Shown here: one piece after another, positions 1 through 7,952 of the stretch
Layout of the letters: every line of letters begins with the position of its first letter
How positions within the stretch are numbered: position 1 is the first letter of the stretch
NCBI GenBank assembly: GCA_029548585.1
Contig: JAKPNC010000069.1
Coordinates: 1-21,248, forward strand
Origin: a bacterium
GTDB taxonomy: Bacteria > Ratteibacteria > UBA8468 > B48-G9 > JAFGKM01
Length of the DNA: 21,248 nucleotides
Direction: 5' to 3'
Program-made: the position numbers and the translations under genes
The notes under the pieces: generated by a model
Databases searched by the model: none
The model's input: the letters and a program-made list of their open reading frames with translations, nothing else
Told to the model about the DNA's origin: nothing

Positions 1-597
1 TAGCAGAGGGATTCTCCTGTATGCGGAGGATTGGGAAGGATATACAACTTTCCGGCTTTCCGCCTGCCATCCGGGATTGTCTGCTGCTTACAGAACATCT
101 GGCGACCTTAGGAACTGCCTGGCGTCTGCAACGATATGCTGTCCCACGGCAAGCCCGTTTCAGTATACGACCTCAAACCTGACGCATTTTACGGTTTCAG
201 GACCATTGCCTCAGCCATTGGACAGGTTTCAACCAACATTTTCAACGGATCGAGCGGAACCGCCAAGGTGGATGCAATAGAACAGCCGGCAAGTTTCTGG
301 GTGATATCCGATTCGCTGACGGTTCCCAACTGAAGCTTGAGCACGGCGATGTCCGGGAATACATATTACCTGAGCCAGCGTTTTAATAATTCACCGGGAA
401 GCGCAACGACTGCTTCTGGCAGCGGGACGGCCCATTTCAGGCATGGGGGAAATATTAACCTGCTTTTCATTGACGGCCACGTGGAATCTGCGTCGAAGGC
501 AAGGTTTGCCGAGGTGACCAAGGTCCATTGCACTGCGGCTGAGAATTTCTGGTGGGTGCAGGACGAAAAACGTAATCTTGAAAAGTTAACCTGGTAA
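1..597 (+). pseudogene. Decayed H-X9-DG prepilin-like protein, 5' end outside the window
   Basis: Two reading frames give parts of one protein. The frame starting at base 2 reads ILLYAEDWEGY, which resembles the region just after the N-terminal helix of DUF1559/H-X9-DG prepilin-like proteins, and continues to YRTSGDLRNCL (to about 120). Homology-like sequence then continues in the frame of base 136 (NDMLSHGKPVSVYDLKPD). That frame is closed by TGA at 331-333 and stays open again to TAA at 595-597. The diagnostic motif H-X9-DG is at 442-477 (HGGNINLLFIDG). So there is one frameshift near 115-135 and one nonsense codon. The family is abundant in PVC bacteria; its members carry a type IV prepilin signal, which here would lie upstream of the window. 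I infer a pseudogene. Assembly error is the main alternative. Confidence 0.75.
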
Positions 598-610
598 TAA
601 AAAAAGAGAA

Positions 611-650
611 GACAGGCTGCTTTTTTCAAAAAAGGCAGCCTGTCTTTTTT
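611..650 (+). terminator. Rho-independent terminator after the prepilin remnant
   Basis: A perfect 10-bp stem pairs 611-620 (GACAGGCTGC) with 635-644 (GCAGCCTGTC). The loop is T-rich then A-rich (621-634) and could extend the stem with T-A pairs. A run of T follows at 645-650. The A-rich sequence before the stem means it could also work on the other strand. It separates the remnant from the next gene. Confidence 0.88.
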
Positions 651-667
651 TACATTCGCTAAACCCT

Positions 668-696
668 TTGATGTAAGCAGATGTCAAAGTTATAAA
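668..696 (+). promoter_or_regulatory. Possible sigma-70 promoter for the Spy-like gene
   Basis: TTGATG at 668-673 and TATAAA at 691-696 are separated by 17 bases. This would start transcription near 703, about 50 bases before the start codon at 753. A second -10-like TATAAT at 721-726 has no good -35 partner. It lies between a terminator and a gene, the right place for a promoter. Confidence 0.42.
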
Positions 697-752
697 GTTT
701 CGCCATTGTGGCAAAAAGATTATAATAAACAATGAAGCGGGAGGTGAGACAG

Positions 753-1280
753 ATGAAATTGAGGAGAAGCTTATTGATGCTGGCGGCGATTTTTATTTTG
801 CAGGCGTACGTTTCCACTGCCCAGGAGGCAACCGGAAGGGAGAGGCGCAATACGGACCAGCCGGGACAGAGGCCCGAAAGGGCAGGGGGACAGCGTTTTG
901 ATCCCCAGCAGATGAACGAGAGATACCTTGCGAGGATAAAGGAAAGCCTTGCAGTGGGCGACGATGAATGGGAGGTCCTTAAGCCAAAGCTCGAGAAGGT
1001 GAGAAATGCCCAGATGAATGCCCAGAGGATGGGAGGAATGGGCAGAAGGTCTCCGGGAGGAAATGCGACAGTTCCCCCCCTGCAGAAGGCTTCACAGGAG
1101 CTCCAGTCGATCCTTGCGAACAAGGATGCCGCTCCAAAGGATATTTCTTCAAAGCTTGCAGCTCTCAGGGATGCAAGGAAGAATAACGAGAAGGAACTTT
1201 TCGAAGCGAGAAAAGAGCTCAGGGAATTTTTGACTCAGAGGCAGGAAGCCCAGCTGGTAATGATGGGCTTGATGGATTGA
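753..1280 (+). CDS. Small exported Spy/CpxP-like helical protein
   Basis: The predicted product is 175 residues. The start at 753 is preferred over the in-frame ATG at 732 because GGAGGTGA (740-747) lies just before it and the protein then begins with a normal signal peptide, likely cut after AYVSTA (about residue 23). The mature part is charged and helical: a Gln/Arg/Gly-rich linker (about 25-55), then two helical segments with a Met/Gly-rich turn between them. The end (EFLTQRQEAQLVMMGLMD) resembles the LTxxQ segment seen in Spy/CpxP and in many short periplasmic proteins of PVC bacteria. Spy/CpxP proteins are periplasmic chaperones or stress sensors; that role is inferred here. It lies 56 bases upstream of the secretion operon on the same strand, so a link to envelope quality control is possible but unproven. 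Confidence 0.7.
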   Translation: MKLRRSLLMLAAIFILQAYVSTAQEATGRERRNTDQPGQRPERAGGQRFDPQQMNERYLARIKESLAVGDDEWEVLKPKLEKVRNAQMNAQRMGGMGRRSPGGNATVPPLQKASQELQSILANKDAAPKDISSKLAALRDARKNNEKELFEARKELREFLTQRQEAQLVMMGLMD

Positions 1281-1288
1281 CAGGATAA

Positions 1289-1327
1289 AGGCAGCCGCCC
1301 TTTTCCTTCGGGCGCGGGCGGCTGCCT
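1289..1327 (+). terminator. GC-rich hairpin between the Spy-like gene and gspE
   Basis: A perfect 12-bp stem pairs 1289-1300 (AGGCAGCCGCCC) with 1316-1327 (GGGCGGCTGCCT) around a 15-base loop. No T-run follows; the next bases are GTTAAAAAT and then the gspE start codon. It may be a weak terminator or attenuator, an mRNA 3'-end stabiliser for the upstream gene, or a structure affecting gspE translation. The hairpin is certain; its function is not. Confidence 0.55.
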
Positions 1328-1336
1328 GTTAAAAAT

Positions 1337-3085
1337 ATGAATGCAGCGATATCAAGGCTTATGAAGGAAGGTATTCTCGATGAACAGGCGGCGCTGTCGG
1401 TTGACGCTCTTTATGCTTCCGGCACGCCCCTCGACGAGGCCCTTTTTCTCCGTTCAGGCATACCGGAGGATAGGCTTGTCAGGGCTCTGTCGTCGGCATT
1501 TGGCATCGGGTGCGAACAGGACATGGAATCCCACACTCCATCAAGGGAATTCCTCTCTTCCTTCCCTGCACACCTTCTTCTAACGAAGGGACTTCTGCCT
1601 ATCAGGGAAGAAGGGGGCGCTGTACTTGTAGCTACCAGCCGTATTTTTGATACTTCCGGGGTAGACGAGCTCAGGCTGGTTACCGGCAGGGAGTTTATCC
1701 CGGTCCTTGCAACGCCATCGGAAATAGAAAGGGCCCTCAGAAAATCTCTCGGAGTGGGTGCGGACACCGTGCAGTCCCTCATATCGAGCAGGGACGATAC
1801 TGCTCTTACAGTTCTCTCGGGAGAAGACGAAGAAGGCATAGATATAACCGCTGACGCCGAGGATGCCTCCATTATCAGGTTTGTCAACCAGGTTCTGAAG
1901 GAGGCCATAGACCTCAGGGCGACCGACGTTCATTTTGAACCTTTCGAAAATGAGCTGAGGGTCAGATACAGGGTTGACGGGGTGCTTCAGGATGCCGCAG
2001 TTCCCGCAGACATAAGGCGCTTCCAGGCAGCCATTGTGTCAAGGCTCAAGATACTCAGCTCGCTTGATATCGCCGAGAAGAGGCTTCCGCAGGACGGGAG
2101 GATAAAGCTTCTTGTATCTTCCAAAGAGGTTGATGTCAGGGTGTCTGTCATCCCCATGCTCCACGGGGAGGCTGTTGTCCTGAGGCTGCTCAACAGGAGC
2201 GCCGCCCTTCTTGGACTCAAGGAACTTGGCATGTCGGAAAATGACAGGAAGATGTTTTCCGGGATACTGGAACTTCCACACGGCATCATACTGGTCACCG
2301 GGCCGACTGGAAGCGGAAAAACGACGACTCTTTATGCAGGACTTTCACAGATAAATAACGCCGAACGCAAGATCATAACAATTGAAGATCCAATAGAGTA
2401 CCATCTGCGCGGCATAAACCAGATACAGGTTTCCACGAAAGCGGGACTCACTTTTGCAAGGGGACTGAGGTCGATCCTCAGGCACGATCCGGATGTTGTT
2501 CTGGTAGGGGAAATAAGGGATTACGAAACCGCGGAAATCTCCGTTCAGGCTTCCCTCACGGGCCACCTTGTTTTTTCGACCCTCCATACCAACGACGCTC
2601 CAGGCGCGCTTACAAGGCTTGTTGACATGGGAGTGGAGCCTTATCTTGTAGCATCTTCTCTCGAGGCGATCCTTGCACAGAGACTTGTCCGCCTCATATG
2701 CCCGGATTGCAAAGAAAAGATGACCGAAGTCGAGATTTCAAGGCTAAGGAAGGAATACGGGGATAACCTGCCGGATACCCTCTACAAGGGAAAAGGATGC
2801 CGTCAGTGCCACGGGACGGGTTACAGGGGCAGGACCGGGGTCTTTGAGTTCATGCACGTATCGGAAGAGATAAGGAACATGATAACTGAAAGGGAATCCT
2901 CCAGGCATATCCGGAGTATAGCGGCAGGTCAGGGCATGAAAAGCCTGAGAGAAGACGGATGGAGAATTGTCAGGGAAGGACTTACAACCGTGGAAGAGGT
3001 CATCAGGGTTACCAAGGATGAGCGTGAAAACGGTTCTCCGCCGGCCGGAGAAATCGAGGCAGGAGACCCTTCGGCGTCCTCCTGA
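1337..3085 (+). CDS. gspE: Type II secretion ATPase GspE
   Basis: This is the cytoplasmic hexameric ATPase that drives pseudopilus assembly; its 582 residues are normal for GspE/PilB. An N-terminal GspE/MshEN-type domain occupies about residues 1-150. The catalytic core has Walker A GPTGSGKT (322-329), the Asp box TIEDPIEY, the Walker B region HDPDVVLVGEIRD (383-395) and the His box GHLVFSTLHTND. The four zinc-binding cysteines of the C-terminal domain are C455/C458 and C488/C491. The start is uncertain: ATG at 1337 has no Shine-Dalgarno sequence and sits 9 bases after a hairpin. Met9 at 1361 is preceded by a weak AAGG, but it would trim the predicted first helix. It opens the operon and is followed after 75 bases by gspF. 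PilB of a type IV pilus is the alternative, but the GspG-type pseudopilin downstream favours T2SS. Confidence 0.95.
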   Translation: MNAAISRLMKEGILDEQAALSVDALYASGTPLDEALFLRSGIPEDRLVRALSSAFGIGCEQDMESHTPSREFLSSFPAHLLLTKGLLPIREEGGAVLVATSRIFDTSGVDELRLVTGREFIPVLATPSEIERALRKSLGVGADTVQSLISSRDDTALTVLSGEDEEGIDITADAEDASIIRFVNQVLKEAIDLRATDVHFEPFENELRVRYRVDGVLQDAAVPADIRRFQAAIVSRLKILSSLDIAEKRLPQDGRIKLLVSSKEVDVRVSVIPMLHGEAVVLRLLNRSAALLGLKELGMSENDRKMFSGILELPHGIILVTGPTGSGKTTTLYAGLSQINNAERKIITIEDPIEYHLRGINQIQVSTKAGLTFARGLRSILRHDPDVVLVGEIRDYETAEISVQASLTGHLVFSTLHTNDAPGALTRLVDMGVEPYLVASSLEAILAQRLVRLICPDCKEKMTEVEISRLRKEYGDNLPDTLYKGKGCRQCHGTGYRGRTGVFEFMHVSEEIRNMITERESSRHIRSIAAGQGMKSLREDGWRIVREGLTTVEEVIRVTKDERENGSPPAGEIEAGDPSASS

Positions 3086-3160
3086 ACCTCTCTTTTCAAC
3101 GTGGAATTTTTAATGGGGCGCTTTTTTACCCGACTGTATCTTTTATCATACAAGGATTAA

Positions 3161-4381
3161 ATGGCTCAATTCAGGTACGAAGCCCTCGGAGAGGGCGGGA
3201 AGAGGTCAACGGGGGTTCTGAAGGCAGAAACGAGATCTGCCGCCCTGGAACAGATCCTGGGCAATAATATGAGGCCCCTTTCCATAACCGAGGAGACGGA
3301 AGACGCCCCGGTAAACCGTTCCGCGAGGGTTTCGCGGGGGGGCGGGTCCTCTTACGGGAACGTGGAGGTTTTCCTGAGACAGATAGCGAACCTTTTAAAC
3401 TCCGGCATTCCCCTGAACAGGGCGATAGAAATTATTCTCAGGGAGGTTTCCCACCCGGCGACAAGGAAGCAGTGGAGCGCTATAAAAAATGACATTGTCG
3501 GGGGAGATTCCCTGGCATCCGCGTTTTCAAGGTGGCCGGGTTCCTTCCCGCCTGTTTACGTGGCCATGGTGAAGGCGGGCGAGACAGGAGGATTCCTGAG
3601 CGTTGTCCTGGAACAGATAGCGGATTTCAAGGTAAGGGAAGAGGACCTGAAGGGAAGGGTGAAGGCAGCCCTCGTCTATCCGTTTCTTCTCGTTGTGATG
3701 GCGGTCCTGGTAATGACTTTTCTCATGATATATTTCATACCGCAGTTTTCGTCAATCTTCGAGGAGTTCGGAGGCTCCCTGCCGGCCCTGACCCGTTTCA
3801 TAATATCGGCAAGCAGGGCATTGATAAGGTATGGTATTTTCATCGCAGCCGGAGTGTTTTTCATTGTGGCCGGAATAAAAAGGGTACTTTCCGGCGCGGC
3901 AGGCAAAAAGGCAGTTGAAAGGGTTCTCATCAGGATACCTCTGCTGGGAGCGGTAATACTCAGGTTCGGCATCGTCAGGTTCTGCCGCATGATGGGCACT
4001 CTCCTTGAATCAGGGGTCAGCCTTGTGATGTCCCTCAACGTTGCCCGTGAAGCCATCGGAAACCAGTCCCTTTCGGAAGCGGTTTCAGCGGCCGTGGACA
4101 GGGTCAAGAACGGCATAAGCCTTGCAAGGGGACTTTCGGCGAGCACCGACCTTTTCCCGCCTTCAGTGATAGAGATGATCGCCGTTGCCGAGGAGAGCGG
4201 AAGGCTCGACAAGGAGCTCCTCAGGCTTGCTACGTCTTACGAAAGCGAACTTGACAGGCAGCTTCGCATGCTTGTTGCGGTCATAGAGCCGGTCCTCCTG
4301 TTTGTCATGGCGGGACTTGTCGGAACGGTTGTCATAGGAATGCTTCTCCCGGTTTTCACTCTGCAGGAGCTTATAAAATGA
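3161..4381 (+). CDS. gspF: Type II secretion inner-membrane platform protein GspF
   Basis: This polytopic inner-membrane protein couples the GspE ATPase to pseudopilus growth. The 406 residues carry two tandem T2SSF domains: the first (about 67-190) and the second (about 265-395). Membrane segments are visible near 171-193, 223-239 and 377-399, the usual GspF/PilC topology. Family-typical stretches include FLRQIANLLNSGIPL, VKAGETGG, and, in the second domain, MMGTLLESGVSL and AVAEESGRLD. AAGGA precedes the ATG. The stop TGA at 4379-4381 is followed by 83 bases before the gspG start. Confidence 0.95.
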   Translation: MAQFRYEALGEGGKRSTGVLKAETRSAALEQILGNNMRPLSITEETEDAPVNRSARVSRGGGSSYGNVEVFLRQIANLLNSGIPLNRAIEIILREVSHPATRKQWSAIKNDIVGGDSLASAFSRWPGSFPPVYVAMVKAGETGGFLSVVLEQIADFKVREEDLKGRVKAALVYPFLLVVMAVLVMTFLMIYFIPQFSSIFEEFGGSLPALTRFIISASRALIRYGIFIAAGVFFIVAGIKRVLSGAAGKKAVERVLIRIPLLGAVILRFGIVRFCRMMGTLLESGVSLVMSLNVAREAIGNQSLSEAVSAAVDRVKNGISLARGLSASTDLFPPSVIEMIAVAEESGRLDKELLRLATSYESELDRQLRMLVAVIEPVLLFVMAGLVGTVVIGMLLPVFTLQELIK

Positions 4382-4464
4382 ACGGTTTTCTGATGTCGTG
4401 CCCGCCTGTGAAGAAGGCAGGCGGCAAACATGTTCCAGGAAGGATGGACATAGGAGATGAAAAG

Positions 4465-4887
4465 ATGAAAGAGACGAGAAAGAGTTCCGGGTTCACCCTC
4501 ATAGAACTGCTTCTTGTAATGGTTATTCTCAGCGTTCTCGCAACGGTCGTGGTTCCCAAGTTTACCAAGCGTTCCGAACAGGCCCGCACCGTTGCAGCCC
4601 AGTCGAGCATAACCAACATTGAGGTTGCCCTTGAGGCTTTCGAGGTTGACAACGGCAGGTACCCTTCCACCGAGGAGGGGCTCCAGGCCCTGGTGGAGGC
4701 TCCTTCAGGGCTTAACAGCTGGAAAGGCCCGTACATCAAGAAGGGGATATCAAAGGATCCGTGGGGAAATCCTTACGTGTACAGGAGCCCGGGTCAGCAT
4801 AATTCGAACAGTTTTGACCTTTTTTCTTTCGGTCCCGACAGGCAGGAAGGAGGGAATGACGATATTGACAACTGGTCGGAAGAATGA
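4465..4887 (+). CDS. gspG: Major pseudopilin GspG
   Basis: The 140-residue length is typical of GspG. The start at 4465 is chosen because AGGAG (4452-4456) lies upstream and it yields a short leader, MKETRKSSG, cut before Phe10. The N-terminal helix is GFTLIELLLVMVIL with Glu14 as the conserved +5 Glu of the mature protein. The globular part has the GspG signature: NGRYPSTEEGLQAL, then DPWGNPYVYRSPG, then an Asp-rich end, GGNDDIDNW, matching the calcium-binding loop of the family. The main subunit of the periplasmic pseudopilus is therefore a confident call. The frame is open upstream to an ATG overlapping the gspF stop, but that start would bury the leader. Its last 32 bases overlap the start of gspH. 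Confidence 0.96.
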   Translation: MKETRKSSGFTLIELLLVMVILSVLATVVVPKFTKRSEQARTVAAQSSITNIEVALEAFEVDNGRYPSTEEGLQALVEAPSGLNSWKGPYIKKGISKDPWGNPYVYRSPGQHNSNSFDLFSFGPDRQEGGNDDIDNWSEE

Positions 4888-5437
4888 GCGTTTCAAGGGG
4901 AAGGAAGGTTTTACCCTTCTGGAGCTGCTCCTGGTGATGATAATCGTCGCGGTAGCCATGGGAATCGCCGCTCCCGGACTGGGACTCTTCACGGCTTCAA
5001 GGCATATTTTCAATACTTCTGCCAGGTTCGTGGCCCTGGCAGATTATGCCCGCACCCAGTCTGTTTCAGAAGGCAGGACATACAGGCTTAACATTGACAA
5101 GGAGAAGGGGGCTTACTGGCTTACGGCCGAAGATGAGGGAGGTTTCGGGAGACTGGCGACCGACATGGGCAAGGATTTTCTCCTGCCGGAGGGAGTAAGG
5201 ATAGAATCGGTGGAATTTACCAGCGAGGTAGAAGAAGTTTCCGTTCCCGGATTACGCATTCCCGGAAGGCAATACGAGGAAATCACGGGGGAAGATGGGC
5301 AGGAATACGTATCTTTTTCTCCCGAAGGTTACGCCATGCCTGCGTTGTTACGCCTGAGCGACAAGAAGGGAAATGTTCTTGAGATAGTGTGCCGGTACCC
5401 TTCGGACCGTTTTCACGTGGAGGAGCCCGGTGATTAA
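4856..5437 (+). CDS. gspH: Minor pseudopilin GspH-like
   Basis: The product is 193 residues. ATG at 4856 lies inside the 3' end of gspG and is preceded by AAGGAGGG (4847-4854) at very short spacing, so the two genes are probably translationally coupled. The prepilin leader ends at Gly18 and mature residue 1 is Phe19 (GFTLLELLLVMIIVAVAMG), with Glu23 at +5. The C-terminal part is a beta-rich, acidic domain. Order after gspG and before gspI, plus length, fits GspH, which helps build the pseudopilus tip. Pseudopilins beyond the N-helix are poorly conserved, so H is assigned mostly by position. Its stop overlaps the gspI start by 8 bases. Confidence 0.85.
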   Translation: MTILTTGRKNERFKGKEGFTLLELLLVMIIVAVAMGIAAPGLGLFTASRHIFNTSARFVALADYARTQSVSEGRTYRLNIDKEKGAYWLTAEDEGGFGRLATDMGKDFLLPEGVRIESVEFTSEVEEVSVPGLRIPGRQYEEITGEDGQEYVSFSPEGYAMPALLRLSDKKGNVLEIVCRYPSDRFHVEEPGD

Positions 5438-5828
5438 AATGAAGAGATTGAAGTTTCCCGGTTTCTCAGGGGGAGGATTCACTTTTGTTGAAGTGCTTGC
5501 GACTTTGACCTTTACCGCAATAGTTCTTCCGGCGGTGATGAGAGGCATATCACTGGCTTCCGCGGCGGCCTCTGAAAGCAGGAGAAGAACTGAGGCGTCA
5601 ATACTTGCCAATAATAAGATGTCTGAGATAATTTCCGGGGGCGTAATGGATTTTTCCTCCGTCTCGGGTGATTCCGATCCGGGTTATGAAGGATACAGGT
5701 GGGAGGCGGAACTATCTCCCTGGGAAGGAGAGGTTCTTTCGGAGCTCGTGGTCCGGGTTGCATGGAAGTCGAGAAACCAGGAAAAATCGATAAGCCTTTC
5801 AACTCTTGTTTACAGGGGGGAAGAATAG
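5430..5828 (+). CDS. gspI: Minor pseudopilin GspI-like
   Basis: The product is 132 residues from a GTG start at 5430, chosen because GGAGGAG (5419-5424) is correctly spaced from it; the ATG at 5439 is too far. The leader ends in a glycine run (SGGGF) and is cut before Phe17, with Glu21 at +5 of the mature helix (FTFVEVLATLTFTAI). The following segment, SILANNKMSEI, is like the ALLANNQ/xxxE region typical of GspI. The Trp-rich strand-forming region (YRWEAELSPW, VRVAW) also fits. GspI starts the tip complex with GspJ and GspK in characterised T2SS. Only one base separates its stop from the gspJ start. Confidence 0.87.
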   Translation: MIKMKRLKFPGFSGGGFTFVEVLATLTFTAIVLPAVMRGISLASAAASESRRRTEASILANNKMSEIISGGVMDFSSVSGDSDPGYEGYRWEAELSPWEGEVLSELVVRVAWKSRNQEKSISLSTLVYRGEE

Positions 5829-5829
5829 G

Positions 5830-6486
5830 GTGGAAAGGAGATGTAATTATCCCGGATCAGGTTTTACTCTCCTGGAGATGATCGCGGCGATGTCCATGAT
5901 AGCGGTTCTCGCGGGGTCGCTTTACACCGCGATGTACACAGGTTTCAGGGCGAAAAAGCAGAGCGAGGCGGCCCTCGCGCCCCTGAGGGCGGCCGATGCC
6001 GTATTCGAAGCCATGGGGCGGGACTTCCAGTGCGCCATGCCTCCGAGAGGGATCCTGGCGGGGGCTTTCCTGGGCCAGCCGGATTCCGTATCTTTTTTTA
6101 CCAGGATGAGCAATACCAGGGATGCGGCCCCTGGGATTGCCGGGGTTGAATATATACTGATCGAAGAGGAGGAAGGAGAATACGGAACCTTCCTGGCAAG
6201 GAATGTCAGGGTCAACCTCCTGGCTCTCGAGGAGGAAGAACCTTACGAGGAGAGGCTGGCTTTCGGGGTCACTTCGCTGGGGATAAGTTATTTTGACGGG
6301 TCGACATGGCTTGAGACCTGGGATTCCACGACCATGGGAGACATTCTTCCGGCAGCCGTTGAGGTGTCTGTTGAAATCGAGGTGGCGTTTCCAGGCAGGG
6401 AGGATGAAAAGTTTTCTTTCAGGCGTATCTTTCTTCTTGCCTGTCATGCCCCGGCGCCGGAAGAGATCGGAGAGGCTTCTTTTTAG
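5830..6486 (+). CDS. gspJ: Minor pseudopilin GspJ-like
   Basis: The product is 218 residues from GTG at 5830. The start is inferred from the G-rich Shine-Dalgarno at 5813-5822 and from the short leader that results (MERRCNYPGSG, cut before Phe12). The mature helix is FTLLEMIAAMSMIAVLAG with Glu16 at +5. A region like the RxDFxxA segment of GspJ follows (GRDFQCAMPP), then acidic beta-rich sequence (LEEEEPYEERL) and an FRRIF stretch near the C terminus. Length and location between gspI and gspK support GspJ. The next 113 bases before gspK hold no supported gene. Confidence 0.87.
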   Translation: MERRCNYPGSGFTLLEMIAAMSMIAVLAGSLYTAMYTGFRAKKQSEAALAPLRAADAVFEAMGRDFQCAMPPRGILAGAFLGQPDSVSFFTRMSNTRDAAPGIAGVEYILIEEEEGEYGTFLARNVRVNLLALEEEEPYEERLAFGVTSLGISYFDGSTWLETWDSTTMGDILPAAVEVSVEIEVAFPGREDEKFSFRRIFLLACHAPAPEEIGEASF

Positions 6487-6599
6487 GCTGTTAACGGCGC
6501 TTATGACGGGAGGATGAACAGAAGAAGGAATCCCGTGGAGATACCATACATATATGGGATTGAAAGATTCAGAGGGATTAAAACTGACAAGGAGAAAGG

Positions 6600-7925
6600 A
6601 TGCGCAGTGGCGGTATGGTTCTGATAGTGGCGTTATGGATTCTTCTTGCCCTTGCCGGAACTGTTCTCGTCTTCGGGAGGAGTATGAGGGTTGAACTGCT
6701 TGTCTCGGCAAACGGGCTTGCCTCGCTGAAAGCCGAGTGGATCGCCCGGGGCGCGCTCCAGCTGGTGGTTTCGCAGGTGGATTCCATGGACGGTGATTCC
6801 ATCCTGCCAGGCGGGGATTTAACATGGGAGGCCGTTCCTCTTGGGGAAGGCTATTTCTGGGTTATATCAAGGGGCAATGAAGAAGGATCCGGTCCTGTTT
6901 TCGGAATTACCGACGAATCTGCCGGGATTAACCTTAACTCTGCGACTCCAGAGATGATATATATGCTTCCCGGAATGACGGATGAACTTGCGGCATCCAT
7001 AATAGATTGGAGGAGCTCCAGCGAGGAGTCTACGCCCGGAGGGGCAAAGAGCGAGTATTATCTTCTTCTTTCACCGCCTTACCAGTGCAAGAGCGGGCCG
7101 CTGGAGACTGTTGAAGAGGTTCTTCTTATCAAGGGGGCAAGCATGGATATTCTCTTCGGAGAGGATGGAAACAGGAACGGGATTCTCGATCCTAACGAAA
7201 ACGACGGTTCCGAAACTGCCCCCCCGGATAATATGGACGGTATTCTTGACAGGGGGATATACGATTTTGTGACGGTTTACAGCAACCATGCCAACGTGTC
7301 CGGGCAAAACGAAGATATGGTAAACGTGAACGGTTCTGACCAGGCAGGACTGAGAGAACTCATGGGAGGAATCGTTGATTCAGCAAGGCTTTCAACCATA
7401 ATGAATCTTGCCAGGCGGGGTCGTCCTTTTCAGAGCGTGCTTGATTTTTACGCCAGGACCGGGCTCAGCATGGATGAATTTGAACGGATAGCTCCCAACC
7501 TGACAGTCGGGTCAAGGGGCAGGACCCTGGGGCTTGTAAATGTTAATACAGCCCCCAGGGAGGTGTTACTGTGCCTTCCGGGGCTTGACGAAGCCGACGT
7601 GGATACCCTCATGGATTACAGGGCGTCCATGGATTTGACGGGACGGACAAATATATCCTGGGTGGCAGGGGCTTTGCCTCTCGACAAGCTTTCAGAAGCA
7701 GGTGGGTGGATGACCGCCCGTTCATACCAATTTTCAGCCGACATAGTGGCAGTCAGCGGAGACGGGAAAGCTTTCAGGCGCTACAGAGCGGTTATAGACG
7801 GCAGGAGCAGTCCTCCGCTGGTAATATCGTTTCAGGATATTACGGGACTCGGATGGCCCCTGGACTCCGGGATTATCAGCAACCTTAAAAAAGGGATTGC
7901 TCCCGGTTCGGCTCTTATCAACTGA
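6600..7925 (+). CDS. gspK: Minor pseudopilin GspK
   Basis: The product is 441 residues, large for a pseudopilin as expected for GspK, the tip subunit. The start is fixed: TGA at 6585-6587 closes the frame upstream and AAGGAG lies at 6589-6594. The leader is only five residues (MRSGG), and the mature helix MVLIVALWILLALA lacks Glu at +5, as is usual in GspK. Two helix-hairpin-helix-like segments with the GspK pattern are visible: GINLNSATPEMIYMLPG (about residue 109) and LVNVNTAPREVLLCLPG (about 311). An Asp/Asn-rich insertion at about 187-219 (GEDGNRNGILDPNEND) looks like a calcium-binding loop. The 27 bases after the stop carry the ribosome-binding site of the next gene. Confidence 0.92.
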   Translation: MRSGGMVLIVALWILLALAGTVLVFGRSMRVELLVSANGLASLKAEWIARGALQLVVSQVDSMDGDSILPGGDLTWEAVPLGEGYFWVISRGNEEGSGPVFGITDESAGINLNSATPEMIYMLPGMTDELAASIIDWRSSSEESTPGGAKSEYYLLLSPPYQCKSGPLETVEEVLLIKGASMDILFGEDGNRNGILDPNENDGSETAPPDNMDGILDRGIYDFVTVYSNHANVSGQNEDMVNVNGSDQAGLRELMGGIVDSARLSTIMNLARRGRPFQSVLDFYARTGLSMDEFERIAPNLTVGSRGRTLGLVNVNTAPREVLLCLPGLDEADVDTLMDYRASMDLTGRTNISWVAGALPLDKLSEAGGWMTARSYQFSADIVAVSGDGKAFRRYRAVIDGRSSPPLVISFQDITGLGWPLDSGIISNLKKGIAPGSALIN

Positions 7926-7952
7926 ATGGGCGGAGATGTTTTGGAGGAATAA

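Noticed and set aside
331..333. UGA read as an amino acid (selenocysteine or genetic code change) in the prepilin gene
   Set aside because: Several well-defined genes here end in TGA (for example gspE, gspF, gspL, gspM and the GH3 gene), a frameshift also breaks this gene upstream, and no SECIS-like hairpin is evident directly after the stop.
6514..6624. Short open frame of about 36 codons between gspJ and gspK
   Set aside because: Its G-rich sequence abuts the ATG with no spacing, it runs into the gspK start in another frame, and the peptide resembles nothing I know.
5857..6825. 322-codon open frame on the minus strand across gspJ and gspK
   Set aside because: It lies antisense to two genes with clear pseudopilin features, is rich in Arg and Pro as expected from an antisense shadow, and has no domain.
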